DNA of 64,000 bases from Bosea sp. NBC_00550 (GCF_026020075.1 NZ_CP102772.1:2418001-2482000); one strand, 5' to 3'. Shown: positions 6,735 to 16,487, numbered from the stretch's first letter. Numbers and translations are program-made. Notes: a model not told the origin generated them from the sequence alone.

Positions 6735-9101
6735 ATGCCGGTGCCCGAAACGACATCATTCGAAAACGCTCCGACACGCTGGCCGCTCGCCAGCGTGTTC
6801 TGCATCGTCGCCCTCGCCTGGCTTGCTCTGTCCTGGCCCTGGCTCTCGGGCGCTGTCACCATACCCTGGGACGCCAAGGCGCATTTCCACCCGCAGCTCC
6901 AGTTCCTCGCCGATAGCTGGCATCGCGGTCTCTCGCCCTTCTGGACGCCCTATGTCTTCTCCGGCTCGCCGCAGGTCGCCGATCCGCAATCGCTGATCTT
7001 CTCGCCCTCCTTCGCGCTGATCGCCGCGCTCAATCCCGCGCCCGACTTCCGCTGGAGCGACGGCGCCGTGCTTGGGACGCTGCTGCTCGGCGCATTCGCG
7101 ATCGTCATGGTCTTCCGCGACCGGGGCTGGCATCCGGCCGGCGCCGTCGTCGCGGCCATGTCGTTCGCCTTCGGCGCGGCCGCCTCCTGGCGCATCCAGC
7201 ATGTCGGGCAGGTGCTCAGCCTCGGCTATTTCGCCGTCACGCTCTTCCTGCTCTCCCGCGCGCTGGAGCGCGGCTCCGTCGGCTACGGCTTCGCTGCCGG
7301 GCTGATGTCGGGCTTCATGGTGCTCGGCCGCGATCAGGTGGCGCTGATCGGCGTCTATGTGCTGGCCGGGCTGGTCATCGCCGCCATCCTGATGGCGAAC
7401 AGCCCCTGGCGCGCCTTCCGGGCCAGCCTGAGGCCCCTGCTCGCGGGCACGCTCGGCGCAATCCTCGTCGCCACCATTCCCATTCTGCTGACGGCCTTCA
7501 TCGCGCAGGAATCGAACCGGCCGGTCATCGATTTCGTCGAGGCCGGCAAGGGCTCGCTGCACCCTGCCGCGCTGCTCACCGGCCTGATCGCCAATCTCTA
7601 CGGCGCCGCCGGGCCGCTGGCGGATTTCTGGGGCGCTCCGAGCCCGGCCTGGGAAGCCCGCTTCGGACCGCTCGGCCTCTATCTCGCCCGTAACATGAGC
7701 CAGCTCTATCTCGGCCTGCTGCCGATGGGGCTGATCCTCACCATCGGCCTCGTCCGCGGCGCGCTCTGGCGGCGGGAGGTCGTCGCGCTCAGCGTCGCGG
7801 CGCTCGTCGTGCTGCTCTTCGCGCTGGGCCGCTACACCCCCGCTTTCCGGCTGCTGTTCGAATTGCCCGGCGTCAGCTTCTACCGCCGTCCCGCCGATGC
7901 GCTGTTCATTCTCGGCGCCCTGCTCGCCCTGCTCGGGGGCTACCTGACCCATCTCGTCATGACCGGAACGGCCCCGAAGGCACGGCCCTGGCAGATCGCC
8001 ATCGAGGCCCTGATCTTCGCCGTGGTGCTCGCCCTCGCCGCCTGGCTCGCCTGGACGGTCGGGCGCATCCCGGTCGCGATCACACCGCTGGTCATTGCAG
8101 TGCTCTGCGGGGTTCTTACGCTCGGCGGCATCGTCGCTGCGCGCGGCCTGGCACAGCGCGGCTCGGCGCTGGCGGCCGCGGTCGTCATCGCCGCGACGCT
8201 GGTCATGGACCTGTCGGTCAATAACGGCCCGAGCGAATCCACCGCCCTGCCGCCGCAGATGTACGATGTGCTGCGCAAGGACAGCACCAACGAGACCATC
8301 GCGCTCCTGAAGCGCGAGACCGGCCGCACCGCCGCACCCGACCGGCGCGACCGCATCGAGCTCGCTGCCATCGACTTCCACTGGCCCAATGCCAGCCTGG
8401 TCCACGAGCTCGACAACACGCTGGGCTACAATCCGCTACGGCTCAGCCTCTACAGCAAGGCGACCGGCGCCGGCGACCATGTCGCCCTGCCCGACCAGCG
8501 CACCTTCTCGGCGCTGATGCCGGGCTATCGCTCGCTGCTCGCCGACATGCTGGGCCTGCGCTTCATCGCGACCGGGGTGCCCGTCGAGCAGATCGACAAG
8601 ACGCTGAAACCCGGCGATCTCCGACAGATCGCCCGCACCAAGGACGCCTATGTCTACGAGAACCCGCGCGCCCTGCCGCGCGTGCTGCTCGTCACCGAGG
8701 CGCAGAAGGCCGATTTCGACGCCATTCTGACGACCGGCCAATGGCCTGAGGGTTTCGACCCGCGCCGAACCGTACTGCTCGACCGCGACCCGCCGCCGCT
8801 TCCCACCGGCGCCATCGGCCCGGCGACGGTCGCGATCCGCGACTACGGCACGACCACGGTGACGCTCGCCGTCGATGCCCCGCGCGGCGGATATCTCGTC
8901 CTGAACGATGTCTGGCATCATTGGTGGCAGGTCGAGATCGACGGCCGGCCCGCCGAGTTGCTGCGCGCCAACGTGCTGTTCCGCGCCGTCGTGGTGCCAC
9001 CGGGCAAATCGACCGTGCGGTTCGTCTTCCGGCCGCTCGAAGGGCTATACGCGGATATCGTCGCGCGCCTGCGCCAGCACGTGGCAACGCAGCCCGGATA
9101 G
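6735..9101 (+). CDS. YfhO-like polytopic membrane protein
   Basis: A 788-residue protein with many predicted membrane segments through about residue 500, then a soluble C-terminal domain. The first extracytoplasmic loop carries IPWDAKAHFHPQLQF, an acidic/aromatic loop like that used by GT-C glycosyltransferases. The C-terminal part (RGGYLVLNDVWHHWWQVEIDG, PLEGL) matches the end of bacterial YfhO-family proteins, implicated in glycosylation of wall or lipid-linked polymers. It begins 31 bases after ribA and may be read through from it, though no functional link is obvious. The exact substrate is unknown. Confidence 0.75.
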   Translation: MPVPETTSFENAPTRWPLASVFCIVALAWLALSWPWLSGAVTIPWDAKAHFHPQLQFLADSWHRGLSPFWTPYVFSGSPQVADPQSLIFSPSFALIAALNPAPDFRWSDGAVLGTLLLGAFAIVMVFRDRGWHPAGAVVAAMSFAFGAAASWRIQHVGQVLSLGYFAVTLFLLSRALERGSVGYGFAAGLMSGFMVLGRDQVALIGVYVLAGLVIAAILMANSPWRAFRASLRPLLAGTLGAILVATIPILLTAFIAQESNRPVIDFVEAGKGSLHPAALLTGLIANLYGAAGPLADFWGAPSPAWEARFGPLGLYLARNMSQLYLGLLPMGLILTIGLVRGALWRREVVALSVAALVVLLFALGRYTPAFRLLFELPGVSFYRRPADALFILGALLALLGGYLTHLVMTGTAPKARPWQIAIEALIFAVVLALAAWLAWTVGRIPVAITPLVIAVLCGVLTLGGIVAARGLAQRGSALAAAVVIAATLVMDLSVNNGPSESTALPPQMYDVLRKDSTNETIALLKRETGRTAAPDRRDRIELAAIDFHWPNASLVHELDNTLGYNPLRLSLYSKATGAGDHVALPDQRTFSALMPGYRSLLADMLGLRFIATGVPVEQIDKTLKPGDLRQIARTKDAYVYENPRALPRVLLVTEAQKADFDAILTTGQWPEGFDPRRTVLLDRDPPPLPTGAIGPATVAIRDYGTTTVTLAVDAPRGGYLVLNDVWHHWWQVEIDGRPAELLRANVLFRAVVVPPGKSTVRFVFRPLEGLYADIVARLRQHVATQPG

Positions 9102-9207
9102 CCGCCTCACTGCCAAGACGGAAAAACTAATGTGGCGTTCTCCTGCCAGATTCGGCCGCACTCCCATGGCAAAGGGCGTGCCCGGAACGAAAGACCGTGA
9201 GTGAACG

Positions 9208-10740
9208 ATGATTTCGGCGCCCGTCCCGATACAGGATGAGAAAAAGGCGACGCGCCGCGAATGGCTCGGCCTGATCGCGATCGCCCTGCCCTGCATGATC
9301 TACTTGATGGACCTCACGGTGCTGAATCTCGCCGTACCGACGTTGACGCGCGAATTGAAGCCGAGCGCGAGCCAGCTGCTCTGGATCATCGACATCTACG
9401 GCTTCATGGTCGCTGGCTTCCTGATGACGATGGGCACGCTGGGGGACCGTATCGGCCGGCGCCGGTTGCTGATGGTCGGCGCGGCGTTCTTCGGCCTGGC
9501 CTCGACCGTCGCGGCCTTCTCGAACAGCTCGGAGATGCTGATCGCCATGCGCGCCGTGCTCGGCATTGCCGGGGCGACGCTGGCTCCGTCGACGCTGTCG
9601 CTGATCACGGTGATGTTCACCGACGAGAAGGAACGCACCTTCGCGATCTCGATGTGGATCGCCAGCTTCTCGGCCGGCGCCATCATCGGCCCGGTCGTCG
9701 GCGGCTTCCTGATCGAGTATTTCTGGTGGGGCTCGGTCTTCCTGATCGCGGTGCCGCCGATGCTCCTGCTGCTCGCGATCGGCCCGATCCTGCTGCCGGA
9801 GTACCGTGCGCCGAATGCAGGCCGCATCGACATCCTCAGCGCGCTGCTCTCGCTCGCCGCGGTGCTCGGGCTGATCTGGGGCGTCAAGCACTGGGCCGCG
9901 GAGGGCTTCGACTGGCTGGCAGCCGCCGCGATCCTCGTCGGGTTCGGCTTCATCCTGATCTTCCTGCGGCGGCAGACGCGATTGGCGGACCCGATGGTCG
10001 ATCTCGCCATGTTCCGCATTCCCGCCTTCCGCGCGGCGCTGGCCATCAACCTCGCCAGCATCCTGTTCATGTTCGGCAGCTTCATCTTCCTGGCGCAGTA
10101 TTTCCAGCTTGTCGCCGGGCTGACGCCGCTACAGGCCGGGCTCTGGTCGCTGCCCTCGGCCATCGCCTTCACGCTCGCCTCCTTCGTGACACCCGCCCTC
10201 GTCGGCCGCCTCACACCCGCGGCGCTGATGGCGGGCGGCATGGCGGTATCGGCGCTCGGCTTCGTCTGGCTCGCCTTCGCGCCGAGCCTCGTGCAGATCG
10301 TCGCCGCTTCCGTGGTCTTCTCCGTCGGCTTCACGCCGGTGATCACGCTCACCACCGGCATCGTCGTCGGCTCTGCGCCGCCCGAGCGCACAGGCGCGGC
10401 CTCTGCGATGTCGGAAACATCAGCGGAGCTCGGCGGCGCGCTCGGCATCGCCGTGCTCGGCAGCCTCGGCGCCGCACTCTATCGCAACAGGATGGTGGAT
10501 CTCGTCGTGCCCGGCATCAGTGCCGAGGCGCTCGCCCCGGCTCGTTCGACCTTGGGCGGCGCGCTGGGCTTGGCGGCGGACCTCGCGCCCGATCAGGCCG
10601 GGCCGATGCTGGCGCAGGCGAGCGAGGCCTTCATGCTCGGCTTCCGCGCGGCCGCGATCCTGTCGATCATCGGCATGCTGCTCTGCATCGTCATTACAGT
10701 GACGACGCTGCGCGACGCCCGTACCGGCGACGCGCACTGA
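9208..10740 (+). CDS. DHA2-family MFS drug exporter (SmvA/EmrB-like, 14 TMS)
   Basis: A 510-residue transporter of the major facilitator superfamily. MDLTVLNLAVPTL in helix 1, GTLGDRIGRRRLL (motif A) in loop 2-3 and a hydrophobic pattern long enough for 14 helices place it in the DHA2 group of proton-driven multidrug or quaternary-ammonium exporters. It is a single gene with no MarR/TetR regulator beside it. Downstream comes an intergenic palindrome, then convergent genes. Substrate cannot be told from sequence. Confidence 0.85.
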   Translation: MISAPVPIQDEKKATRREWLGLIAIALPCMIYLMDLTVLNLAVPTLTRELKPSASQLLWIIDIYGFMVAGFLMTMGTLGDRIGRRRLLMVGAAFFGLASTVAAFSNSSEMLIAMRAVLGIAGATLAPSTLSLITVMFTDEKERTFAISMWIASFSAGAIIGPVVGGFLIEYFWWGSVFLIAVPPMLLLLAIGPILLPEYRAPNAGRIDILSALLSLAAVLGLIWGVKHWAAEGFDWLAAAAILVGFGFILIFLRRQTRLADPMVDLAMFRIPAFRAALAINLASILFMFGSFIFLAQYFQLVAGLTPLQAGLWSLPSAIAFTLASFVTPALVGRLTPAALMAGGMAVSALGFVWLAFAPSLVQIVAASVVFSVGFTPVITLTTGIVVGSAPPERTGAASAMSETSAELGGALGIAVLGSLGAALYRNRMVDLVVPGISAEALAPARSTLGGALGLAADLAPDQAGPMLAQASEAFMLGFRAAAILSIIGMLLCIVITVTTLRDARTGDAH

Positions 10741-10769
10741 GGGGTGCCGATTTTCAGGCGGACCACAGC

Positions 10770-10863
10770 GTCATCCCGGGCTTGACCCGGGATCCATGCC
10801 AGAGCGCTTGCGAAAAAGGTTCAGGCATGGATCCCGGGTCTCCCTCCGGTCGCCCGGGATGAC
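10770..10863. repeat. Intergenic palindromic repeat, copy 1
   Basis: Two nested inverted pairs: GTCATCCCGGGC (10770-10781) pairs with GCCCGGGATGAC (10852-10863), and GACCCGGGATCCATGCC (10784-10800) pairs with GGCATGGATCCCGGGTC (10824-10840). This makes a long cruciform/hairpin between the convergent DHA2 exporter and HAD phosphatase genes. A related, more degenerate element lies at 31098-31200, also between convergent genes, so this is a dispersed repeat family. It may also terminate or stabilise transcripts. Confidence 0.85.
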
Positions 10864-10918
10864 CCGCGTTTCAATGGAAACGCAACACGCTTCACAAACT
10901 CGACGCGGCAGCGGAATC

Positions 10919-11779
10919 TCAAGCCAGCGCCGCCATCGCCGCGATCGGCTGGACGGCGAGCCCGTCCAGTACCTTGGCGAGCCCAGCCGGATCGACCTCG
11001 CCGCCGCGCATGGTCTCGTCGCGATGAATGCCCCCGGCGATGAACAGGCTGTCGAAGCCCATCAGCCGCGCCCCGGCGAGATCGGTGCGAACCGCGTCGC
11101 CGATCACCAGCACCTTGCCGGTCTCGACCGATCTGCCGCCGCGCGCATCGGCCGCCGCCGACAGTGCAAGGTCATAGGCCGGGCGATACGGCTTGCCGGC
11201 CCAGGCGACAGTGCCGCCCAGCGCCTCGTAGATCGTCGCGAGGGACCCGGCGCAAGGCAGCAGATCCTCGCCGACATGCACGACGAGATCGGGATTGCCG
11301 CAGATGAAGGGCAGACCGCGCCGGGCGAAGCGCTCCAGCAGCGGCCGGTACTGCTCCGGCGTCTCGGTGCGGTAGTCGTTGAGCTCGGTCGCGACGACGA
11401 TGTCGGCCCGCTCCTCGTCGACCAGCTCGACATCGAGCCCGGCGAAGACCGCCCGGTCGCTCTGCCAACCGATATGATAGGCGCGCTTGTGATGGCTCTC
11501 CGCGATGAGCGAGCGCGTGACGTCGCCGGAGGTGACGAGCCTGTCCCAGGCCTCGCGCGGCACGCGCTTGGTGTCGAGCAGCCCGGCGACCTGCTGCGAC
11601 GGCCCCGGCGCGTTCGAGAGCAGAATCACTGTGCCGCCACGCTCGCGGAAGGCCATCAGCGCGTCGCAGGCCGGCTCCAGCGCCCAGAGCCCGTCATGGA
11701 CGACGCCCCAGACGTCGCTGATCAGCACATCGTAGCGGGCAAGGAGGTCGCCCGCGCGCTTCAGGACTTGAACGGCCAT
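10919..11779 (-). CDS. HAD superfamily class IIA hydrolase
   Basis: A 286-residue cytosolic phosphatase of the NagD-like HAD-IIA type. Motif I is DVWGVVHDG at residues 22-30, with the nucleophile and acid Asp replaced in the common D-x-W-G-V-x-H-D pattern of this subfamily. LLSNAP serves as motif II, GKPYRPAYD near 195 as motif III, and GDAVRTDLAGA near 228 as motif IV. The start ATG overlaps the stop of the upstream sugar kinase (TGATG), so the two are translationally coupled, and the natural substrate is likely a sugar phosphate related to the kinase. Confidence 0.85.
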   Translation of the reverse strand: MAVQVLKRAGDLLARYDVLISDVWGVVHDGLWALEPACDALMAFRERGGTVILLSNAPGPSQQVAGLLDTKRVPREAWDRLVTSGDVTRSLIAESHHKRAYHIGWQSDRAVFAGLDVELVDEERADIVVATELNDYRTETPEQYRPLLERFARRGLPFICGNPDLVVHVGEDLLPCAGSLATIYEALGGTVAWAGKPYRPAYDLALSAAADARGGRSVETGKVLVIGDAVRTDLAGARLMGFDSLFIAGGIHRDETMRGGEVDPAGLAKVLDGLAVQPIAAMAALA

Positions 11780-12717
11780 CAGGCTTGTGCCTCGGCAGCG
11801 ATGCGCGCCTCGACCTCGGCGCGGCGCGGCAGCGGCGCGACGGCGCCATAGCCTTGCGTCGAGAGGGCCGCGGCGACATTGGCATAGGCGCCGGCAGCGA
11901 AGGCATCGCCCGTGCGCAGATACTCGGCCAGGAAGGCGCCGTCATAGCAGTCGCCGGCGCCGGTCGCGTCGATGGCATCGACCTTGATCGGCCGGAAGCG
12001 CTCGCGCCGAACCGGCGTCGCGACCAGCGAGCCCTCGTGACCGAGCGTCAGCGCCACGACGCGCGCGCCAAGCCTGAGATAGAAATCGGCGATGGCATCG
12101 GGATCGTTGAGCCCGGTGAGCTGCGTCGCATCGTCCAGCCCGGGCAGCACGATATCGGCCATCGCACAGGCGGCATGGATGATCGCCCGCGCCCGCGTGA
12201 GCGGCCAGAGCTTGAGCCGCAGATTGGTGTCGTAGGCGGTCAGCACGCCGGCCTTGCGCGCAGTCTCGAAGGCATCGAACACGGCGTCGCAGGCAACGGC
12301 CGAGATCGCCTGGCTGATGCCGGAGGCCTGGACGATGCGGGCCGAGCGGATGAGATCGCGCGGCAGGTCGCGCGGGCCGTAGAGACTCGCGGCCGAGCCG
12401 GCACGCAGATAGGAGAAGACATGGCCGGACGGGCCGTGATCGACGAAATAAAGGCCGGTCGGCGCGGTCGGATGCGTCGGGACATGGGCATCGTCGACGC
12501 CCTCGCGCTTCCATAGCGCGCGGATCGAATGGCCGGCGCTGTCATCGCCGAGCGCGCCGAGATAGCCCACCGACATGCCCTGCCGCGCGGCCGCGACGGC
12601 ACAGTTGGACGTATCGCCGCCATGCCCGAACAGGAAGGCGCCGGTCTCGGCCCGGGTCGCGTTGAACTCGCCGAGCGGCTCGCCCAGGCACAGAAGATCG
12701 ATATGGCTGTCTGTCAC
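11779..12717 (-). CDS. PfkB-family carbohydrate kinase, 2-keto-3-deoxygluconate kinase-like
   Basis: A 312-residue ribokinase-fold enzyme starting at GTG 12717. It has FGHGGDTSNCAVAAARQG near residue 30, corresponding to the GGxxxN substrate motif, and DATGAGDCYDGAF near residue 249, the PfkB signature with catalytic Asp and anion hole. Overall resemblance is greatest to KdgK, which phosphorylates 2-keto-3-deoxygluconate with ATP in the Entner-Doudoroff pathway, but other sugar acids or fructose are possible. It forms a two-gene unit with the HAD phosphatase. Confidence 0.8.
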   Translation of the reverse strand: MTDSHIDLLCLGEPLGEFNATRAETGAFLFGHGGDTSNCAVAAARQGMSVGYLGALGDDSAGHSIRALWKREGVDDAHVPTHPTAPTGLYFVDHGPSGHVFSYLRAGSAASLYGPRDLPRDLIRSARIVQASGISQAISAVACDAVFDAFETARKAGVLTAYDTNLRLKLWPLTRARAIIHAACAMADIVLPGLDDATQLTGLNDPDAIADFYLRLGARVVALTLGHEGSLVATPVRRERFRPIKVDAIDATGAGDCYDGAFLAEYLRTGDAFAAGAYANVAAALSTQGYGAVAPLPRRAEVEARIAAEAQA

Positions 12718-12843
12718 GGTTTAAAACCATTCAGGTGGCGCCGACGCGCCGGGAGGCCCCGCCTTCCTAGAGCATCGAGCCGGCAGGGGGAAAGCGGTTT
12801 TCGACGCTGCCGGGAGCCGGCGAACGGGAGGCCGCCTGCGCCG

Positions 12844-14091
12844 CTACTCTGCCGCCTCGCGTTTCGGCGACAGGCTCATCAGCCGGTCCGCCAGCCGGAC
12901 GATCTCCTGGCGCAGGGCCGCATTGGCCGGTCCGCCCGCGGCGGCGGCCTTCCGCAGATTCGACATATCGTCGAGGAGCTGGTTCCGGTCGTCCCTGGCC
13001 TGGCCGAGCGCGCCTTCGAGCGTCTGGAGCTCGGCGCGCAGAAGCTCGACCTGGCCTTCGCGTTCGCGCTGGCTGTTCTGCAAGGTAGTGATCTCTTCCT
13101 CGTTTCGGCGGCGGGTATCGGCCAGCTCGGCCTGTGCGGCGGCAAGCGCCCGCTGGAGGGCATCGGCCTTGTCCTGCAAGGTCGCACGCTCGGCAACCGC
13201 CTGCTGCAAACGCGTGCCGAGTTGCTGCGCCTCGACGGCAGCCGCACTCGCCCGCGCATCGGCCGCAGCCAACCCGGCTTCGGCCTGTTCGGCCCGCGCG
13301 GAGAAAGCGCCGGCCCGGACCTGCTCGCCATCTCGCTCGCCCGTCATCGCCTTCAACGAGGCCTCGCTGCGGGCCAGCAATTCCTCCACCGCAGCCAGCC
13401 GGCCGGCAAGCTCGTCGCGCTTGCCTTGCAGCACCATGATCTGGGTCCGGTCCTCGACCTGCTCCACGCGCAGCTTCTGGTGCCCGTCGCGGCTCGCCGC
13501 CAGTTCGCTTTCGCGCTCGGCAAGCAGCTTCTCGATCCGCCCGACCGTCTCACGCTCCCGCGCGAGATCGCCATTGCGCTCGCTCAGGTCGGCGCCGGTC
13601 CCGGTCAGGGCCTGCCGCGCCTCAGCCAGGCTCTGCTCCAGGCTGGCAAGATCGGCCAGACGCTTGTCCAGCGTGACGGAGGTCTCGGCATGGCCGGCCT
13701 GCTCCCGTTCAAGGGCCGTCCGGGTCTCGTCGAGCGTCCCTTGGGTCGTCTTAAGCGTTATCGTGAGTTCTTCGATGCGGACATCGCGCTCGCCGCGCTC
13801 GCGCTCGAGCCGGCCGATCGTCATGTCGCGACGCCCGAGTTCCTGCAGGGCTTCGGCCTTCGCCGCAAAGCCGCGCTCGGCATCCTGTTCGACGGAGCGC
13901 ATGCGCAGCGCAAGCTCGGCCCGCAGATGATCGCGGTCGGCGGCGATTTCAGCGAGGGATAGTGGAAAAGCGGCTTCGGCACGCTTGCGCGCCAGCCGGT
14001 CGGCCCGTCGCGCGAGCGCCGGCACCGCAGCCAATGCGAGAAGGGCCGCACAGAGGAAGCCGAGTGCGAACAGCATGGCGGCTTCGATCAA
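12844..14091 (-). CDS. Membrane-anchored long coiled-coil protein
   Basis: A 415-residue protein. One transmembrane helix (LFALGFLCAALLALAAVPALA, residues about 8-28) is followed by basic residues and then almost uninterrupted heptad-like Ala/Glu/Leu/Arg sequence to residue 380, diagnostic of a long coiled coil. There is no enzymatic motif. N-terminal anchoring with a cytoplasmic or periplasmic rod suggests a structural or tethering role. No orthologue name is justified from sequence alone. It is a stand-alone gene. Confidence 0.75.
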   Translation of the reverse strand: MIEAAMLFALGFLCAALLALAAVPALARRADRLARKRAEAAFPLSLAEIAADRDHLRAELALRMRSVEQDAERGFAAKAEALQELGRRDMTIGRLERERGERDVRIEELTITLKTTQGTLDETRTALEREQAGHAETSVTLDKRLADLASLEQSLAEARQALTGTGADLSERNGDLARERETVGRIEKLLAERESELAASRDGHQKLRVEQVEDRTQIMVLQGKRDELAGRLAAVEELLARSEASLKAMTGERDGEQVRAGAFSARAEQAEAGLAAADARASAAAVEAQQLGTRLQQAVAERATLQDKADALQRALAAAQAELADTRRRNEEEITTLQNSQREREGQVELLRAELQTLEGALGQARDDRNQLLDDMSNLRKAAAAGGPANAALRQEIVRLADRLMSLSPKREAAE

Positions 14092-14186
14092 GGCTCAAAG
14101 CTCCCGACAGCGCATCGATACGACGTCGAATCTGCCATGCCCGCGCAGCCATGGCCAGCGCTTGTCGCCGGTCTCCGCCACGCGGA

Positions 14187-14774
14187 CTAGAACGGATTCC
14201 ACGTCGCCTGCGGCGTGAACTTGAGATAACCGAGATTGACGCCGAGCCGCCAGCCGACGCCGGTGCGGATCGGCACCACGGTGATCCCTTCGGCCGTCAG
14301 GGCCGTGAAGCCGAAGCCGCCGATGAAATAGGCCGAGCCGTCGACGCCGGCGAAGCGCTGATAGAGCGCGTCCACCGCCGGCAGGTTGTAGACGAGCATC
14401 ATCGTGCGCGCGCCTTCGCCGCCGAAATCAAAACCGATCGAGGGTCCCTGCCAGAACAGCCGGCGATCCCCGGCATTGCGCGTGTAGAGCTGGCCTTCAC
14501 CGAAGCGCAGACCGCCGACGAAGGCACCCGATGCCTCCTGGCCGAGCACGTAGCCGTTGGGTTCGCCCCAGCGCCGCACCGCCTCTTCGATCGTCAGCGC
14601 GAGGCCACGCGACACGTTGCCGAAGAACTTGTGGCCGGAGGTGACCAGTTCGTTCTGCGAGAAGTTGCGCTGCTCGTTGTAATTCTGCGCGAAAGCCGGC
14701 GTGGACAGGCCGGTCAGGCCCGTGCCTGCGACGGCGAGACCGCCCTTGATGAGACTGCGGCGGGTCTGGTTCAT
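14187..14774 (-). CDS. DUF1134 family protein with Tat signal
   Basis: A 195-residue exported protein. The start at 14774 is set by a GGAGAT eight bases upstream; the longer frame upstream adds no plausible sequence. The N-terminus MNQTRRSLIKGGLAVAGTGL is a twin-arginine signal followed by a cleavage region ending AFA-Q. The mature part (residues about 30-195) matches DUF1134, a glycine-rich beta domain (QGPSIGFDFGGEGARTMMLVYNL, GVGWRLGVNLGYLKF) common in Alphaproteobacteria. Function is unknown; it relates loosely to the lipid-binding Ysc84 fold. Confidence 0.85.
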   Translation of the reverse strand: MNQTRRSLIKGGLAVAGTGLTGLSTPAFAQNYNEQRNFSQNELVTSGHKFFGNVSRGLALTIEEAVRRWGEPNGYVLGQEASGAFVGGLRFGEGQLYTRNAGDRRLFWQGPSIGFDFGGEGARTMMLVYNLPAVDALYQRFAGVDGSAYFIGGFGFTALTAEGITVVPIRTGVGWRLGVNLGYLKFTPQATWNPF

Positions 14775-15068
14775 AAGCAAGATCTCCGGACAGGGGGTCG
14801 AGCCAGGCAGGACCCCAGGGCGGTTTGATCGCCCGGCTGCTCGGCGCCGGTTCCGGTTGCGATGCAACCCGTTCCGGACAGATGCGATGCAGGCCGGAAG
14901 GCGGGCCGATCCTGGGCTATCCGCCGCTCGCACAGCCGTCGAAACACGACGTCCGGCGAAAACGAATCAATTCGGTAACCAATTTGATACGCCGCAAATC
15001 TATCCAAGGCGTGAAGATTCCGGAGAGCCGAACGGCCCGGGGTTGGAAGTTCGCAAGGATTTGACGTG

Positions 15069-15626
15069 ATGAAGGCCGCAACAAGGCAACGCTGGACCTC
15101 GCTTGCCGCAGGCATGGCTTGCCTGTCGTTCGTCACTCCTGCCGCGATCGCACACACGACCTCGGCCGAACCTGCCTCGACTGCATCGTCGATATCACCC
15201 GGCCTACCAGTCGGCTTGCCGGGGCTGCCGTCCCTGGGGGAGGCGATGCAGCGCGATCTGCGCACCGGCCTCGCCATCAACGGCTTCGATCCTGTGTCCT
15301 ACCAGCTCGGCGGCAAGCCTGCAGCCGGCCGGCCGGAGCATGAGCTGATCCATGACGGCATCGTCTGGCGCTTCGCCTCGCAGGCCAATCTCGAGGCTTT
15401 CCGGGATGCCCCGGAAGTCTATGCGCCCGCTTTCGCCGGCTTCGATCCGACGGGAGTGGCCAACGGCGTCGCCGTCGAAAGCGACCCCAGCCAGTTCGCG
15501 ATCATCGGCTCGCGGCTTTTCCTGTTCCGCTCGGCCGAGAACCGCCAGCGCTTCCTGCAGGACGCCGGGCTCCTGGCCAAGGCCGAAGACAGCTGGAAAT
15601 CGGTGTTGCGCTTCGTCGCTCGCTGA
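15069..15626 (+). CDS. YHS-domain-like exported protein
   Basis: A 185-residue protein starting at ATG 15069 (a GTG at 15066 is equally in frame; AAGGAT lies upstream). A signal peptide covers residues about 1-29 (LAAGMACLSFVTPAAIAH). The mature domain follows the YHS pattern: INGFDPVSYQLGGKPAAG, WRFASQANLEAF and APAFAGFDPTGVANG. The usual GGYCA cysteine stretch has become AGFDP, so the metal-binding cysteine is missing. It is convergent with cysQ, with 6 bases between the stops. Function is not known. Confidence 0.75.
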   Translation: MKAATRQRWTSLAAGMACLSFVTPAAIAHTTSAEPASTASSISPGLPVGLPGLPSLGEAMQRDLRTGLAINGFDPVSYQLGGKPAAGRPEHELIHDGIVWRFASQANLEAFRDAPEVYAPAFAGFDPTGVANGVAVESDPSQFAIIGSRLFLFRSAENRQRFLQDAGLLAKAEDSWKSVLRFVAR

Positions 15627-15632
15627 GGCGGC

Positions 15633-16487
15633 TCAGCAGCCGCTATCGCCGGCGATGGCGCGCCGCGCGAGCGCCTCGCTCGATGCAGCCACGAAGGGCG
15701 GATTGCGGAACTGCCGCTGGATGACGCCGTAATGCGGCAAGGCGCCGTCGAGCGTCAGCACGATTCCGCCGGCCGCCGAAAGAATGGCGTCGCCCGCCGC
15801 GATATCCCATTCCATGGTCTGGCCACAGCGCACATGCAGGTCCGCCTCGCCCGAGGCGATCATGCCGAACTTCACGGCGGATGACACCGGAATGCCCTTG
15901 TTGCAGCACATCGCCGACGCGATGCCGTCGCTGCGCCCGTCGCCGTGGAAGCGGCTGACCAGCGCCACCGGCCCATCGCTGGGAAGGGCGCGCACCTCGG
16001 TGCGGCGCGCTTCGCCGAGCGCCGCGCCGTCGCCGGCAAAATCCTGCACATAGGCGTGCTCGCCCGCGAACCAAAGCCGTCCGATAGCCGGAGCGGCGAT
16101 CGCACCCGCGATCGGCCGGCCGTCGCACACGACCGCGATCGCGACGCAGTAGCTGTCGCCGCCCGCGAGGAATTCGCGCGTGCCGTCCAGCGGATCGAGC
16201 AGTATGAAGACCTCGCCGGGCGCGACGCTGTCGGCGGTCTCCTCGCTGATGATGGGAAAACCGGGCATCAGCCGGGCCAGCGCATCCTTGGCCGCATGGT
16301 CAGCCGCCAGGTCCGCCGAGCAGACCGGCGAGCCGTCAGCCTTGAGCCTCACGTCACGCGCCGCCCGCTTCGCCAGCAGGACGGCGGCACTGACCCGTGC
16401 GGCTTCCGCGAGTTTGCGTCCCAGCCCGTCGCAATCGCGCAGGCGGGGATCGTCACGGCCGATCATGGCGGCCCATCCTTCGAACAT
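15633..16487 (-). CDS. cysQ: 3'(2'),5'-bisphosphate nucleotidase (CysQ-like inositol monophosphatase family)
   Basis: A 284-residue Mg-dependent phosphatase. Motif A is DPLDGTREFLAGG near residue 97, EETAD near 82 supplies the upstream metal ligand, and motif B is WDIAAGDAIL near 228. The TREF/L variant of the DGT(T/R) loop is typical of CysQ, which recycles 3'-phosphoadenosine 5'-phosphate from sulfate assimilation to AMP, rather than of SuhB-type inositol phosphatases. An internal ATG at 16466 is an alternative start. It is divergent from chpT. Confidence 0.85.
   Translation of the reverse strand: MFEGWAAMIGRDDPRLRDCDGLGRKLAEAARVSAAVLLAKRAARDVRLKADGSPVCSADLAADHAAKDALARLMPGFPIISEETADSVAPGEVFILLDPLDGTREFLAGGDSYCVAIAVVCDGRPIAGAIAAPAIGRLWFAGEHAYVQDFAGDGAALGEARRTEVRALPSDGPVALVSRFHGDGRSDGIASAMCCNKGIPVSSAVKFGMIASGEADLHVRCGQTMEWDIAAGDAILSAAGGIVLTLDGALPHYGVIQRQFRNPPFVAASSEALARRAIAGDSGC

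Noticed and set aside
6756..8405. 549-codon minus-strand frame opposite the YfhO-like gene
   Set aside because: Shadow of a hydrophobic coding sequence; composition is Gly/Glu/Arg/Asp with no motif.
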